A stretch of DNA of 40,227 nucleotides from JBBQRS01 sp038214535 (lineage in GTDB: Bacteria > Chloroflexota > Anaerolineae > CG2-30-64-16), in assembly GCA_038214535.1 (NCBI GenBank), contig JBBQRS010000037.1, forward strand, positions 1 to 40,227. Direction: 5' to 3'. Of the stretch, positions 6,709 to 15,574 are shown piece by piece. The translations under genes and the position numbers were made by a program. The notes below the pieces were generated by a model. That model saw nothing but the letters and a program-made list of their open reading frames with translations. It had not been told where the DNA came from and ran no database searches. Each line of letters starts with the position of its first letter. Within the stretch, counting starts at the first letter, position 1.

Positions 6709-7773
6709 ATGATAGACGGGTTAAATCTCAACCTGAGCGCTGCAGAAGAGCTGGATGTCCTCGAAGAGGGCAAGGGGCCGGGTGATCGGCCTGAGGTCGA
6801 GAACGTAATCATCATCGGCAGCGGCCCCGCGGGGTGGTCGGCTGCGATTTATACGGCGCGCGCCAACCTGAAGCCGTTGCTCTTCACGGGCAACGATCTC
6901 GGCGGCCAGGTTGCCATCACCACGGAAGTCGAGAACTATCCCGGCTTCCCCGAAGGCTTGACCGGTCCCGAACTGGTGGAGAAGATGCGCGCTCAGGCCG
7001 AGAAGTTCGGCGCGACGGTGGAATTCGATTACATCACGGAGATTGACGTGAACGGCCCGCCCTTCCGCATTGAGACGGCCAGCGGCAAGAGTTATCAGGC
7101 CAACGCGCTGATCGTCACCACGGGCGCGTCGCCGCGCAAACTGGGTGTGCCCAACGAGGAGCGCTTGACGGGGCATGGCGTCAGCTATTGCGCGACGTGT
7201 GACGGCTTCTTCTTCCGCGGCAAGGATCTGGTGGTGGTTGGCGGCGGCGACAGCGCCCTGGAGGAAGGGCTTTTCCTGACCCGTTTTGCGAACAAGGTGC
7301 GCGTCGTGCATCGGCGCGACACGTTGCGCGCGAGCTCGATCCTGCAAAAGCGGGCGTTCAGCAACCCCAAGATCGAGTTCATCTGGGATTCCGTGGTGAA
7401 CAGCATCAACGGCGACCACCTGGTCGAGAGCGTCACGCTTGAGAACATCAAGACCGGCGAGGTCAGCGAACTCAAGACCGACGGCGTCTTCGTCTACGTG
7501 GGGCACCTGCCCAACAATCAGCTTTTCGGCGATAAGCTGGCGATGGACGACGAAGGCTATCTCGTCACCGACCGCCTGATGCGCACCAGCGTGCCGGGCA
7601 TCTTCGCGGCGGGCGAAATCCAGGACCATCGCTTCCGGCAGGTGGCGACCTCCGTCGGGCAAGGCGTTTCGGCGGCGATGGAGACCGAGAAGTACATCGC
7701 CGCATTGGAAGATCGCACGTATCCCGGTCACGAAGGGGTTTACGCGACGGATGATGCGAAAGTCGTGGCCTGA
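6709..7773 (+). CDS. trxB: Thioredoxin-disulfide reductase
   Basis: A 354-residue FAD enzyme passing electrons from NADPH to thioredoxin. It has the FAD-binding GSGPAG (residues 37-42), the redox-active CATC (161-164) in YCATCDGFFF, the NADPH-binding VGGGDSALEEG (from 177), and the C-terminal FAD-binding VPGIFAAGEIQD. The first 30 residues are an acidic extension beyond the usual 310-320 residue form; GGAG lies 9 bp before the ATG at 6709, supporting that start. It follows rsmE by 1 bp, giving a phosphorylase-rsmE-trxB run, and is closed by a terminator at 7817. Confidence 0.95.
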   Translation: MIDGLNLNLSAAEELDVLEEGKGPGDRPEVENVIIIGSGPAGWSAAIYTARANLKPLLFTGNDLGGQVAITTEVENYPGFPEGLTGPELVEKMRAQAEKFGATVEFDYITEIDVNGPPFRIETASGKSYQANALIVTTGASPRKLGVPNEERLTGHGVSYCATCDGFFFRGKDLVVVGGGDSALEEGLFLTRFANKVRVVHRRDTLRASSILQKRAFSNPKIEFIWDSVVNSINGDHLVESVTLENIKTGEVSELKTDGVFVYVGHLPNNQLFGDKLAMDDEGYLVTDRLMRTSVPGIFAAGEIQDHRFRQVATSVGQGVSAAMETEKYIAALEDRTYPGHEGVYATDDAKVVA

Positions 7774-7816
7774 GTCGTCTCAGTCACGCATCACGACAGA
7801 TTACAACAGTCATTTA

Positions 7817-7849
7817 GGAGGCTTCCGAGAACATTCGGAGCCTCCTTTT
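7817..7849 (+). terminator. Rho-independent terminator after trxB
   Basis: GGAGGCTTCCGA and TCGGAGCCTCC pair with one bulged T, followed by TTTT. It lies 43 bp after the trxB stop. Confidence 0.85.
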
Positions 7850-7873
7850 GGTTGATCTTGAAACGGAGGCCGT

Positions 7874-8668
7874 ATGCTGACACCGGAACGGTTGGAAGCC
7901 TATTTGCGCAAGTCCACCGCGTTGACGCGCGAGGTCGAGGAGGTCGGGCCCTTCCGGCTCTACTTCGATCCGAACGATGCGATGATTTTCTTGAACTACG
8001 CCAAGCCGACGCGGCCGTTTCCCGCGAATGAAGTTTCGGCGGAACTGGACGCCGACCTGGCGCACCTGGTGGCTGCGTTCGAGGCGCGCGGGCGGCTGCC
8101 GCGCTTCGAGTTCATGGAGGAATACGCGCCCGGTGTACCGGCGATCCTGCGCCGCGCCGGATTTATGGAGGAAGCGCGTCAGGCGTTCATGGTGTGCGAG
8201 GCTGCCAATTTTAAGCCCATAGATCCGCCGCCGGGGCTGGTCATCCGCGCGCTGCCTCCTGATGCGCCGGTTGAGGCGTTGCGGGGGTTTATTGCCGTGC
8301 AACGTCAGGGCTTCGGCGAGGACGACACGGCGATGGCGGATGTGGCGGAGGCGGAACGCATGCGCGCACAACTGGATAACGGTGACAACCTCAGTATGGT
8401 CGCGTGGCTGGGCAGCGAGCCTGCTGGGGCCGCGGGCTGCACTGCAATCCTCGATGGGTTGAGCGAGTTGGTCGGGGTGGCGACGCCGCCGCGCTACCGT
8501 CGTCGCGGTATTGCTACTGCCCTGTCTGCGGCGGCAGTTGGGGTGCAGATCGCAGTAGGCGCGGAGGCGGTGATTCTCACTGCGCAGGATGCGGCCGCGG
8601 GGCGCATCTACGAGCGTATCGGTTTCAGGCCTTTTGGCACGATGCTGGCTTGTAGCGTGGAACGGTAG
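7874..8668 (+). CDS. GNAT family N-acetyltransferase
   Basis: A 264-residue protein with the GNAT acetyl-CoA-binding motif RRRGIA (residues 209-214) and a final AGRIYERIGFRPFGTM, typical of the GNAT C-terminus. The N-terminal 110 residues, which include PRFEFMEEYAPGVPAILRRA, look like a degenerate second half often found in two-part GNATs. An upstream GGAGG at 7866-7870 supports the ATG. It is flanked by terminators, so it is transcribed alone. Substrate unknown. Confidence 0.85.
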   Translation: MLTPERLEAYLRKSTALTREVEEVGPFRLYFDPNDAMIFLNYAKPTRPFPANEVSAELDADLAHLVAAFEARGRLPRFEFMEEYAPGVPAILRRAGFMEEARQAFMVCEAANFKPIDPPPGLVIRALPPDAPVEALRGFIAVQRQGFGEDDTAMADVAEAERMRAQLDNGDNLSMVAWLGSEPAGAAGCTAILDGLSELVGVATPPRYRRRGIATALSAAAVGVQIAVGAEAVILTAQDAAAGRIYERIGFRPFGTMLACSVER

Positions 8669-8690
8669 GAACGTTTCGAATGTCATAACA

Positions 8691-8723
8691 AACGGGCCGG
8701 ATGTTTTGCATCCGGCCCGTTTT
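8691..8723. terminator. Bidirectional terminator between GNAT and aldo/keto reductase genes
   Basis: AACGGGCCGGATG (8691-8703) and CATCCGGCCCGTT (8709-8721) pair perfectly over 13 bp, with T-rich flanks on one side and A-rich on the other, between two converging genes. Confidence 0.9.
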
Positions 8724-8753
8724 CTATGGCGATCGCTATTTATCCGTTTGTGT

Positions 8754-9611
8754 CTACGCGAAGAGAGGTTCCGCTTCCGTCCGTGCGGCCATTTTCGCCA
8801 TCTCTGCGTCCGAAGGGCGTTTCTCGAACCGCTCGGCGGCATCGAGGATTTTGGGCAGCAGGTAGATGTCGCCTGTAGTGTTCAGGAAGACGCCGGGGCG
8901 CCCCAGCACCCAATCCACGGCGCGGTCAATGTCGGCCTGATCCTCGAACGGCTCGTACCAGCAGGCGCGCGTCTGCGGCTTGTCGCCCCACTTGTTACGC
9001 GCCAGCGACTTGATGGTCTGCACGGCGATGTTTCGTTCATGGCACGCCGCGACCAGTTCCTCGAAGTTTTCCGCGTACTCCGGATTCTGCATCAGAGGAT
9101 AGTTATACGGCAGCAGCACGGAGTCGAAGTCGAATCGGGCGATGCTTTCCTGATGGCGTTTGGCGACGGCGATGTCGTGTCCGGTGACGCCGATATACTT
9201 CACGAGGCCCTGTTCTCTGGCCTCGATCAGCGCCTCCAGTGCGCCTCCCTCACCCATCGCGACCTTCCATTCTTCGGGGTCTACCAGGTAGTGAAGCTGG
9301 ATCAGGTCTACGTTGTCGGTTTGCAAGCGCTCCAGCGACCGGTGGAATTCGTCGCGCGCTTTGGCATAGGTGCGTTCGCCGGTCTTGGTGGCGAGGAAGT
9401 ATTTATTCCGATCCCGCTTCATCCACGGCCCGAGGCGAAGTTCCGCATCGCCGTAGCTGGCGGCGGTGTCAATGTGGTTGATGCCATGCTTCTCTAGCAG
9501 TTCCATCGTCATGTCGGTTTCGGCCTGCGTGACGCTGCCGAGCGCCGCCGCGCCGAAGATGGTGCGGGTGCTCTCATGCCCTGTGCGTCCAAAAACCAGT
9601 TTCTCAATCAT
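8754..9611 (-). CDS. Aldo/keto reductase
   Basis: A 285-residue NAD(P)H-dependent TIM-barrel reductase. The AKR catalytic set is visible: Asp48 in HIDTAASYGDAE, Tyr53, Lys76 in FLATKTG and His107 in DLIQLHY. It also has GLVKYIGVTGHD and a cluster of Asp and Glu near the C-terminus. Length fits single-domain AKRs. It lies 19 bp downstream of the hydroxyacyl-CoA dehydrogenase and is probably co-transcribed. The substrate cannot be read from sequence. Confidence 0.9.
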   Translation of the reverse strand: MIEKLVFGRTGHESTRTIFGAAALGSVTQAETDMTMELLEKHGINHIDTAASYGDAELRLGPWMKRDRNKYFLATKTGERTYAKARDEFHRSLERLQTDNVDLIQLHYLVDPEEWKVAMGEGGALEALIEAREQGLVKYIGVTGHDIAVAKRHQESIARFDFDSVLLPYNYPLMQNPEYAENFEELVAACHERNIAVQTIKSLARNKWGDKPQTRACWYEPFEDQADIDRAVDWVLGRPGVFLNTTGDIYLLPKILDAAERFEKRPSDAEMAKMAARTEAEPLFA

Positions 9612-9630
9612 CTTCTCTAACTCCTATCTT

Positions 9631-10503
9631 TTATATGTTGCCTTGATCGGTGTAACTGTAAAACCCCATGCCGCTTTTGCGGCCCAGATGCCCGGCGCTG
9701 ACCATCCGGCGGAGCAGCGGCGGCGCAATGAAGCGCGCGTCCCGCGTTTCTCCGTACACTGCGTCTGCGATGGCGAGCACGGTGTCAAGCCCGATAAAAT
9801 CGAGCAGCGCAAACGGCCCCATCGGATGGCCCAGCCCCAGCTTGACGGCCGTGTCCATGTCTGCGCGCGTCGCCACGCCCCGTTCAGACGCCTCGATGGC
9901 GTGAAGGAGGGACGGGATCAGCAGCAGGTTGACGATGAAGCCCGGCGTGTCCTGGCTGATGACGACCATCTTGTCGAGACTCTCGATGAACCGGCGTGCC
10001 GTATCAAATGTCTCATCGCTCGTCAGGAAGGTGCGAATCACTTCGACCAGCGGCATGACCGGCGCGGGCTGCATGAAGTGCAACCCCAGCACCTGGGTCG
10101 GCCGCTGCGTTGCCGCGGCCATCTCGATGACGGGCAGCGAGGAGGTGTTGCTGGCAAGGATCGCGTGCGGCGGCGTGCTGGCCTCCAGCTCGGCGAACAC
10201 CTGCCGTTTGAGTTCCAGATTTTCGGCGACCGCCTCGATGACCAGATCGCAGTTGGCGAAGGCCGACGGGTCGGTCGCGCCGATGATGCGCGGGCGGGCG
10301 GCGGCGCGCTCATCTTCGGTGAGCTTGCCGCGCGCGACGGCCTTGCCCAGCGAATTCTCGACCCGACGCAATCCGCGCTCTACCAGGTCGCTGTTCAGGT
10401 CGCTAATCATGACGGTGTAGCCGGCGCGCGCACACACTTCGGCGATGCCCGCGCCCATCTGTCCGCACCCGACGACCCCGACACACCCTATCTCCTGAGA
10501 CAC
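9631..10503 (-). CDS. 3-hydroxyacyl-CoA (3-hydroxybutyryl-CoA) dehydrogenase
   Basis: A 290-residue NAD(P)-dependent enzyme interconverting 3-hydroxyacyl-CoA and 3-oxoacyl-CoA. The Rossmann motif GCGQMG is at 12-17 with Asp35 favouring NAD(H); SNTSS from residue 118, HFMQPAPVMPLVE (His142, Glu154) and DTPGFIVNLLL (Asn192) form the active site. The GTG at 10503 is chosen: AAAGGA lies 6 bp before it, and the ATG at 10545 overlaps the TATAAT promoter box. TTG 10509 is an alternative. Length agrees with short HBD enzymes (about 280). Role in butyrate-type metabolism or beta-oxidation is open. Confidence 0.93.
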   Translation of the reverse strand: MSQEIGCVGVVGCGQMGAGIAEVCARAGYTVMISDLNSDLVERGLRRVENSLGKAVARGKLTEDERAAARPRIIGATDPSAFANCDLVIEAVAENLELKRQVFAELEASTPPHAILASNTSSLPVIEMAAATQRPTQVLGLHFMQPAPVMPLVEVIRTFLTSDETFDTARRFIESLDKMVVISQDTPGFIVNLLLIPSLLHAIEASERGVATRADMDTAVKLGLGHPMGPFALLDFIGLDTVLAIADAVYGETRDARFIAPPLLRRMVSAGHLGRKSGMGFYSYTDQGNI

Positions 10504-10543
10504 CGGCAATCCTTTCCGCTCCTGTTTCGATCCTGTGTGCGTC

Positions 10544-10552
10544 ATTATAGCA
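10544..10552 (-). promoter_or_regulatory. Extended -10 promoter of the hydroxyacyl-CoA dehydrogenase unit
   Basis: On the minus strand TGC-TATAAT is a perfect extended -10 element, with no good -35. Transcription would start near 10537, leaving a leader of about 33 nt before the GTG at 10503. Confidence 0.6.
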
Positions 10553-10582
10553 TACCTTTGCCCACCGGAAAGGTGGAAACGG

Positions 10583-10612
10583 TTGGCTTTTTGACGCCCC
10601 TTGATGTAAAAT
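10583..10612 (+). promoter_or_regulatory. Possible promoter of the alpha/beta hydrolase unit
   Basis: TTGGCT (10583-10588) and TAAAAT (10607-10612) with an 18-bp spacer, divergent from the minus-strand promoter and 71 bp before the ATG at 10684. The match is modest. Confidence 0.4.
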
Positions 10613-10683
10613 CGCTGAATTAGTGCGCGTTGAAAGGAAGGTGCGGATTCCGGCGCGGCCTGATCTGGAGTCACAACGAATTT

Positions 10684-11679
10684 ATGGTTCAAACGCTTAT
10701 CGGACAGACAGCTTCGTCGCTGCTCGGTGCAGGGATTGCAATGGGCGGCGCGTACTTTTATTTCACACACCCACGGCGTATCCATGTGGAGATACCGCCC
10801 GATCTGCGTCCTCACGCGGAGGATGTCTATCGCATCACGGCTGACGGCGCGCGTCTCCACGCGATCTGGATTCGTGCGGCGGGCGCAGATTCGGATCGGA
10901 CGATCATCCAGCATCATGGCTTCAATGGCGCGGCCGGCCTGCTGATGGCCGACGATCACGCGCCGCTGATGGCATGGCCGCTGGTGCGCGCGGCCCGTGA
11001 ACGCGGCTATAATCTGCTGTTGGTTGATGCGCGGGCCCACGGTCTTTCCGAAGGCCCGTGGGCCACCGACGGCAGACGGCTTTTGAGCGACCTGACCGGC
11101 TGGGCGCGCTGGCTGCGCATGGAACACCGGCAACTCTGGCTGGGGTTCTGGGGCAACTCGCTCGGCGCGATGCTGGGGTTGCTTCTGGCGGTTCGCCCGG
11201 CGTCGGGCGGGCTAGACGCCTTCGTGCTCGACAGCATCCCTATATCGGCGGACGGCCTGTACACCGGCCTGCTCGGCCCCTCGGCGACGCTCATCGTGCG
11301 TCCTGTTTTGCAGAAACTCACCGAGGAGGCGCGGGCGCGCGCGTTCCCCGATGGCCGCCTTGTTGCCAAGTCACGCGGGTGGCCGCCCGTGTTGCTGATC
11401 CACGGCGAGAACGACCGTCACGTCCCGATCGAGCATAGCGAACGGGCGCATCAGATGCTATGTGAGGCGGGCAGCGACGGTAAATGCGAGTTTTGGCGTA
11501 TTCCTGGCGCGGACCATCTTCAGGGGCTGGATGTCGCCGGATCGGCGTATTCCGACCGGATGCTGGATTGGTTCGACCGATGCTTTGACGGTGATGAGTG
11601 GGTTAAGCCAGAAGTGATGCAGCTAAAGCGGGCCTGGCTCGCGGTAATTCCCGCAGCGGCAGGGGGTGCATGTGAATAG
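10684..11679 (+). CDS. Alpha/beta hydrolase with N-terminal membrane anchor
   Basis: A 331-residue protein started at ATG 10684; a TTG at 10630 would add 18 unconvincing residues. A hydrophobic segment near the N-terminus (LIGQTASSLLGAGIAMGGAY) should anchor it, leaving the hydrolase outside the membrane or on its face. The fold shows TIIQHHGFNGA (oxyanion loop), LLVDARAHGLSEG, the nucleophile elbow GNSLG, PVLLIHGENDRHVPI with the acid, and PGADH with the catalytic His. It belongs to the peptidase S9/BAAT-like hydrolases. It overlaps the next gene by 8 bp. Substrate unknown. Confidence 0.85.
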   Translation: MVQTLIGQTASSLLGAGIAMGGAYFYFTHPRRIHVEIPPDLRPHAEDVYRITADGARLHAIWIRAAGADSDRTIIQHHGFNGAAGLLMADDHAPLMAWPLVRAARERGYNLLLVDARAHGLSEGPWATDGRRLLSDLTGWARWLRMEHRQLWLGFWGNSLGAMLGLLLAVRPASGGLDAFVLDSIPISADGLYTGLLGPSATLIVRPVLQKLTEEARARAFPDGRLVAKSRGWPPVLLIHGENDRHVPIEHSERAHQMLCEAGSDGKCEFWRIPGADHLQGLDVAGSAYSDRMLDWFDRCFDGDEWVKPEVMQLKRAWLAVIPAAAGGACE

Positions 11680-12406
11680 CTGGATTGCCCGGAGCATCAA
11701 GTGGACCGTGGTGGTCGCGTTGCCGTTTTTCCTGGTGTTGACGGCGGTGCGCATCATGTTCACCGGCTGGTTCCCGCGCTGGGAATACACGCGCGTGAGC
11801 TTCCCGCCCGATCCTTACGGCTTCACCACGGAGCAGCGATTGGAGTACAGCCTGGCTTCCATCGAATTTTTGAACAGCCCGCTGCCGCCAGAGCAGGCGA
11901 TTGACATCATCGGCGTCCTGCGCCTGCCTAATTCCGGCCAATCGCTTTTCACGCCGGAAGAGCTGAGCCACATGGAGGACGTGAAGCGGTTAACGGATCG
12001 TTTGAAGACCGTCTGGCTGATTTCGCTGGTGGTCGTTGTCGGAGGGTTCGCGATCTTGCTTGCGAGCAAGGGCAATCGCCGGCAGGCGTATCTGGCGTTG
12101 CGCAACGGCGGCGCGCTGACGGCTGGGTTATTGGCCGTGCTGGTGATCTTCGCGTTATTAAGTTGGCGTTCGTTCTTCGTCACGTTTCACGATGTTTTCT
12201 TCCCTCCCGGCACGTGGACGTTCAGTTGGGAGAGTTCACTCATTCGTATCTTTCCGGACAAGTTCTGGTTTGACGCGTTTTTGATTCCCCTCGGCGCGGT
12301 GTTCCTCTTGAGCCTGGCGTTATGGGGGCTTGGCTCTCTGCTGGTGCGTCGCACGCCCGAAACGCCTACCCTCAGCACGATGGCGACCGCGGCGCAAAAA
12401 GGTTAA
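11672..12406 (+). CDS. DUF1461 / TIGR01906 integral membrane protein
   Basis: A 244-residue membrane protein. The GTG at 11672 follows an AGGGGG at 5 bp spacing; a GTG at 11666 is also possible. Four hydrophobic segments are seen: near the N-terminus (VVVALPFFLVLTAVRIMF), after residue 110, around 145-165 and near 205-225. Between the first two lies an extracytoplasmic loop with SIEFLNSP and FTPEELSHMEDVK; between the last two, FHDVFFPPGTWTF and IRIFPDKFWFDAF. These are the features of the DUF1461 family. Function unknown. Confidence 0.82.
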   Translation: MNSWIARSIKWTVVVALPFFLVLTAVRIMFTGWFPRWEYTRVSFPPDPYGFTTEQRLEYSLASIEFLNSPLPPEQAIDIIGVLRLPNSGQSLFTPEELSHMEDVKRLTDRLKTVWLISLVVVVGGFAILLASKGNRRQAYLALRNGGALTAGLLAVLVIFALLSWRSFFVTFHDVFFPPGTWTFSWESSLIRIFPDKFWFDAFLIPLGAVFLLSLALWGLGSLLVRRTPETPTLSTMATAAQKG

Positions 12407-12428
12407 ACGCCGGGTACACGGAGCATTC

Positions 12429-13979
12429 ATGACAAATCAGGACAAGATTCAAACGCTGCGCGACATGCAGTATCGCTCGACCCAGGGGGGCGGGCAGGCG
12501 CGCATTGACCGGCAACATGCCAGCGGCAAACTCACCGCGCGCGAACGGCTGGACCTCTTGCTCGACAAGGGCAGTTTCGTGGAACTGGATCGCTTCGTCA
12601 CGCATCGCAGCCACGATTTTGGCATGGAGGGCCAGCAGTTTCTCGGCGACGGCGTGATTACCGGCTACGGGACGGTTGACCGGCGGCTGGTCTACGTCTA
12701 TTCCCAGGATTTCACCGTGTTCGGCGGTTCGCTTTCCGAGACGCAGGCGGAGAAAATCTGCAAAGTGATGGACATGGCGATGAAAAACGGCGCGCCGGTG
12801 ATTGGCCTGACTGATTCCGGCGGCGCGCGCATCCAGGAGGGCGTCCTGAGCCTCGCCGGTTATGCCGACATCTTCCTGCGGAATACGCTGGCATCGGGCG
12901 TTGTCCCGCAGATCAGTGTCATCATGGGGCCGTGTGCGGGCGGCGCGGTGTACTCGCCGGCGATCACCGACTTCGTGCTGATGGTCAAGAACAGCAGCTA
13001 CATGTTCGTCACGGGGCCGGAGGTGGTCAAGACGGTGACGCATGAGGAGGTCGGTTTCGAGGAGCTGGGCGGCGCGGAGACCCACGCCTCGCTGAGCGGC
13101 GTCGCGCATTTTGCCGCCGACGGCGAGGAGGATGCGCTGTTCCTGGTGCAAAAGTTATTGAGCTTCATGCCCAACAACAACATGGAAGATCCGCCGATTG
13201 TTAGCAGCGACGACGATCCGTTGCGCACCGATGACGCCCTCGATCACATCATCCCGCTCGAACCGAACCGGCCCTACGACATGCGCGAGGTCATCGGCCG
13301 GTTGGTGGACAACGGCGACTTTCTGGAAGTGATGCAGAACTGGGCGCAGAATGTCTTCATCGGCTTCGCCCGGCTGGATGGGCGCAGCATCGGGATCATC
13401 GCCAACCAGCCCGCGTACCTGGCCGGTGTGCTCGATATTGACGCCAGCGTCAAGGCCGCGCGCTTCGTGCGCTTCTGCGACGCGTTCAACATCCCGATCC
13501 TGACACTGGTGGATGTGCCCGGATTCTTGCCCGGCACCGAGCAGGAGCATGGCGGCATCATCCGCCACGGGGCCAAGCTGATCTATGCGTATGCCGAAGC
13601 GACTGTGCCCAAGGTGACAGTGATCACGCGCAAGGCTTACGGTGGTGCATACTGTGTGATGAGTTCAAAGCACATGCGCGGCGACATCAACCTGGCCTGG
13701 CCCTCGGCGGAGATTGCCGTGATGGGGCCGGAAGGCGCGGTCAACATCATCTTCCGGCGCGAGATCGAGAAAGCGGAATCGCCGGAGGTCGCGCGCGTGG
13801 CGCAGGTCACGGAATATCGCGAGAAGTTCGCCAACCCTTATGTGGCGGCGTCGCGCGGGTTCATTGACGCCGTGATCGAGCCGCACGAGACGCGCCCGCG
13901 GCTGATCAACGCGCTGGAGATGCTGCAAAACAAGCGCGACACCAACCCGCCGAAAAAGCACGGCAATATTCCATTGTAG
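12429..13979 (+). CDS. pccB: Acyl-CoA (propionyl-CoA) carboxylase, carboxyltransferase subunit
   Basis: A 516-residue carboxyltransferase that moves CO2 from biotin to acyl-CoA. The first half has LTARERLDLLLDKGSFVE, LTDSGGARIQEGV and MGPCAGGAVYSPAITD; the second half has LVDVPGFLPGTEQEHGGIIR, VITRKAYGGAYCVMSSKHM and an EIAVMGPEGAVNIIFRREI segment, the two oxyanion-hole halves. This is the PccB family, full length; with the mutase and epimerase downstream, propionyl-CoA is the likely main substrate. The ATG at 12429 lies 22 bp after the DUF1461 stop; biotin carboxylase follows after 52 bp. Confidence 0.93.
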   Translation: MTNQDKIQTLRDMQYRSTQGGGQARIDRQHASGKLTARERLDLLLDKGSFVELDRFVTHRSHDFGMEGQQFLGDGVITGYGTVDRRLVYVYSQDFTVFGGSLSETQAEKICKVMDMAMKNGAPVIGLTDSGGARIQEGVLSLAGYADIFLRNTLASGVVPQISVIMGPCAGGAVYSPAITDFVLMVKNSSYMFVTGPEVVKTVTHEEVGFEELGGAETHASLSGVAHFAADGEEDALFLVQKLLSFMPNNNMEDPPIVSSDDDPLRTDDALDHIIPLEPNRPYDMREVIGRLVDNGDFLEVMQNWAQNVFIGFARLDGRSIGIIANQPAYLAGVLDIDASVKAARFVRFCDAFNIPILTLVDVPGFLPGTEQEHGGIIRHGAKLIYAYAEATVPKVTVITRKAYGGAYCVMSSKHMRGDINLAWPSAEIAVMGPEGAVNIIFRREIEKAESPEVARVAQVTEYREKFANPYVAASRGFIDAVIEPHETRPRLINALEMLQNKRDTNPPKKHGNIPL

Positions 13980-14031
13980 AAGCAACGGGGGATTTACGCC
14001 TCGGCACGCACTGATTACGGATTAGAAGTTT

Positions 14032-15564
14032 ATGTTTCAAACAGTTCTGGTTGCTAACCGGGGAGAGATCGCCGTCCGGGTGCTGCGAGCGTGCGATGAG
14101 CGCGGATTGCGCACCGTGGCGATCTATTCCGACGCCGACCGCACGGCGCTGCACGTGCGCTATGCCGATCAGGCGTATCGGGTGGGGCCGCCGCCCCCGC
14201 GCGAGAGCTATCTGAATATTCCCACGATCATTGAGGCGGCGCTGAAATCGGGCGCAGAGGCGGTGCATCCGGGCTATGGCTTTCTGTCGGAGAACGCCGA
14301 ATTCGCACAGGCGGTGATTGACGCCGGGTTGGCGTGGGTGGGGCCGCCGCCCACGGCGATCCGCGCGATGGGTGACAAGCTACGGGCGCGCGCCAAGATG
14401 ATCGCGGCAGGTATCCCGGTGGCGCCCGGCAGCGATACGGTCCTCGGTGACACGGGGCGCGCCATCACCGATGCGCAGGCGGCCGAGGTCGCGAACGCCA
14501 TCGGTTTCCCTGTCATGGTGAAAGCCGCGGCGGGTGGCGGGGGGAAGGGGATGCGCCGGGTGCGCACGCTCGCTGAATTGCCGACCGCGCTGGAAGCGGC
14601 GCGGCGGGAGGCGCTGAAGGCGTTCAGTGATGACGCTGTTTACATCGAGAAAGTGATCGAGCGGGCGCGGCACGTCGAAGTCCAGGTCCTCGCAGACAAC
14701 TTCGGCAACTACATCCACCTGGGCGAGCGCGAGTGCAGCATCCAGCGTCGGCACCAGAAACTGATCGAGGAAGCGCCCTCGATTGCGGTGTCCGCCGATT
14801 TGCGGGCGAAGATGGGCGCGATTGCGGTGCGCGCGGCGCAGGCCGTGAGCTACACCAACGCCGGCACCGTGGAGTTCTTGCTCGACCGCGCGGGCGACTT
14901 CTATTTCCTGGAGATGAACACCCGGCTGCAAGTGGAGCATCCCGTCACCGAGTTGGTGACCGGCATTGATATTGTCAAAGAGCAGTTGGCGATTGCTTCG
15001 GGGCGCAAGCTGCGCTGGCGACAGGAAGATATCCGGCTGCAAGGGCACGCGATCGAGTGCCGCATCAACGCGGAGAACCCGTTCCGCGATTTTCTGCCCG
15101 AAGGCGGGCGCGTGACCAGCCTCTCCGAGCCACATGGCCCTGGCGTGCGGTTGGAAAGCGGCATCTACGTCGGTCAGGAGATCAGCCTCTATTACGACCC
15201 GATGTTGGCGAAGTTGGTGGTGTGGGGTGAGACGCGCGCCGAGGCCGTGCTGCGGATGCGGCGTGCCCTGGATGAATACCGGATCGGCGGCCTGCACACT
15301 ACGATCCCGTTTCACCAGCAGGTGATGGACAGTACGGTGTTTCAGTGGGGTCAGTTCGACACGAGCTTCCTGGATGGACCGAACGGGTTTAAGCTCGCGC
15401 CCGCACCCGGCCAGGATCTCCAGCAGGTCGCGGCCATCGCCGCCGTGCTGGCCGAACACGAGCGCGCACAACAGGCGGTGATTCTGGGGGCGCCCTGCGG
15501 TGACGATGGGGCCAGGGTGAGTCCCTGGAAGCTGGCCGGTAGGCCGGGCGGCCGAGGGGTTTGA
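14032..15564 (+). CDS. accC: Acyl-CoA carboxylase, biotin carboxylase subunit
   Basis: A 510-residue ATP-grasp enzyme that carboxylates biotin with bicarbonate and ATP. FQTVLVANRGEIAVRVLRAC opens the protein; the Gly-rich ATP loop KAAAGGGGKGM is at 164-174; EMNTRLQVEHP is at 294-304 with the catalytic Arg298; AIECRINAENP and YDPMLAKLV follow. About 50 residues beyond the usual AccC end, after FDTSFLDGP, look like a remnant of the linker found in PccA-type alpha chains. The biotin carrier is encoded separately 10 bp downstream, so this is a three-gene carboxylase. Confidence 0.93.
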   Translation: MFQTVLVANRGEIAVRVLRACDERGLRTVAIYSDADRTALHVRYADQAYRVGPPPPRESYLNIPTIIEAALKSGAEAVHPGYGFLSENAEFAQAVIDAGLAWVGPPPTAIRAMGDKLRARAKMIAAGIPVAPGSDTVLGDTGRAITDAQAAEVANAIGFPVMVKAAAGGGGKGMRRVRTLAELPTALEAARREALKAFSDDAVYIEKVIERARHVEVQVLADNFGNYIHLGERECSIQRRHQKLIEEAPSIAVSADLRAKMGAIAVRAAQAVSYTNAGTVEFLLDRAGDFYFLEMNTRLQVEHPVTELVTGIDIVKEQLAIASGRKLRWRQEDIRLQGHAIECRINAENPFRDFLPEGGRVTSLSEPHGPGVRLESGIYVGQEISLYYDPMLAKLVVWGETRAEAVLRMRRALDEYRIGGLHTTIPFHQQVMDSTVFQWGQFDTSFLDGPNGFKLAPAPGQDLQQVAAIAAVLAEHERAQQAVILGAPCGDDGARVSPWKLAGRPGGRGV

Positions 15565-15574
15565 GAGGCAGCGC

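Noticed and set aside
9466..10623. Plus-strand open frame of 385 codons opposite the hydroxyacyl-CoA dehydrogenase
   Set aside because: Antisense shadow of a well-defined dehydrogenase; no recognisable domain and no ribosome site.
10504..11133. N-terminal extension of the hydroxyacyl-CoA dehydrogenase frame
   Set aside because: It runs antisense through the alpha/beta hydrolase and across a TATAAT promoter. The Rossmann motif begins right after the GTG at 10503.
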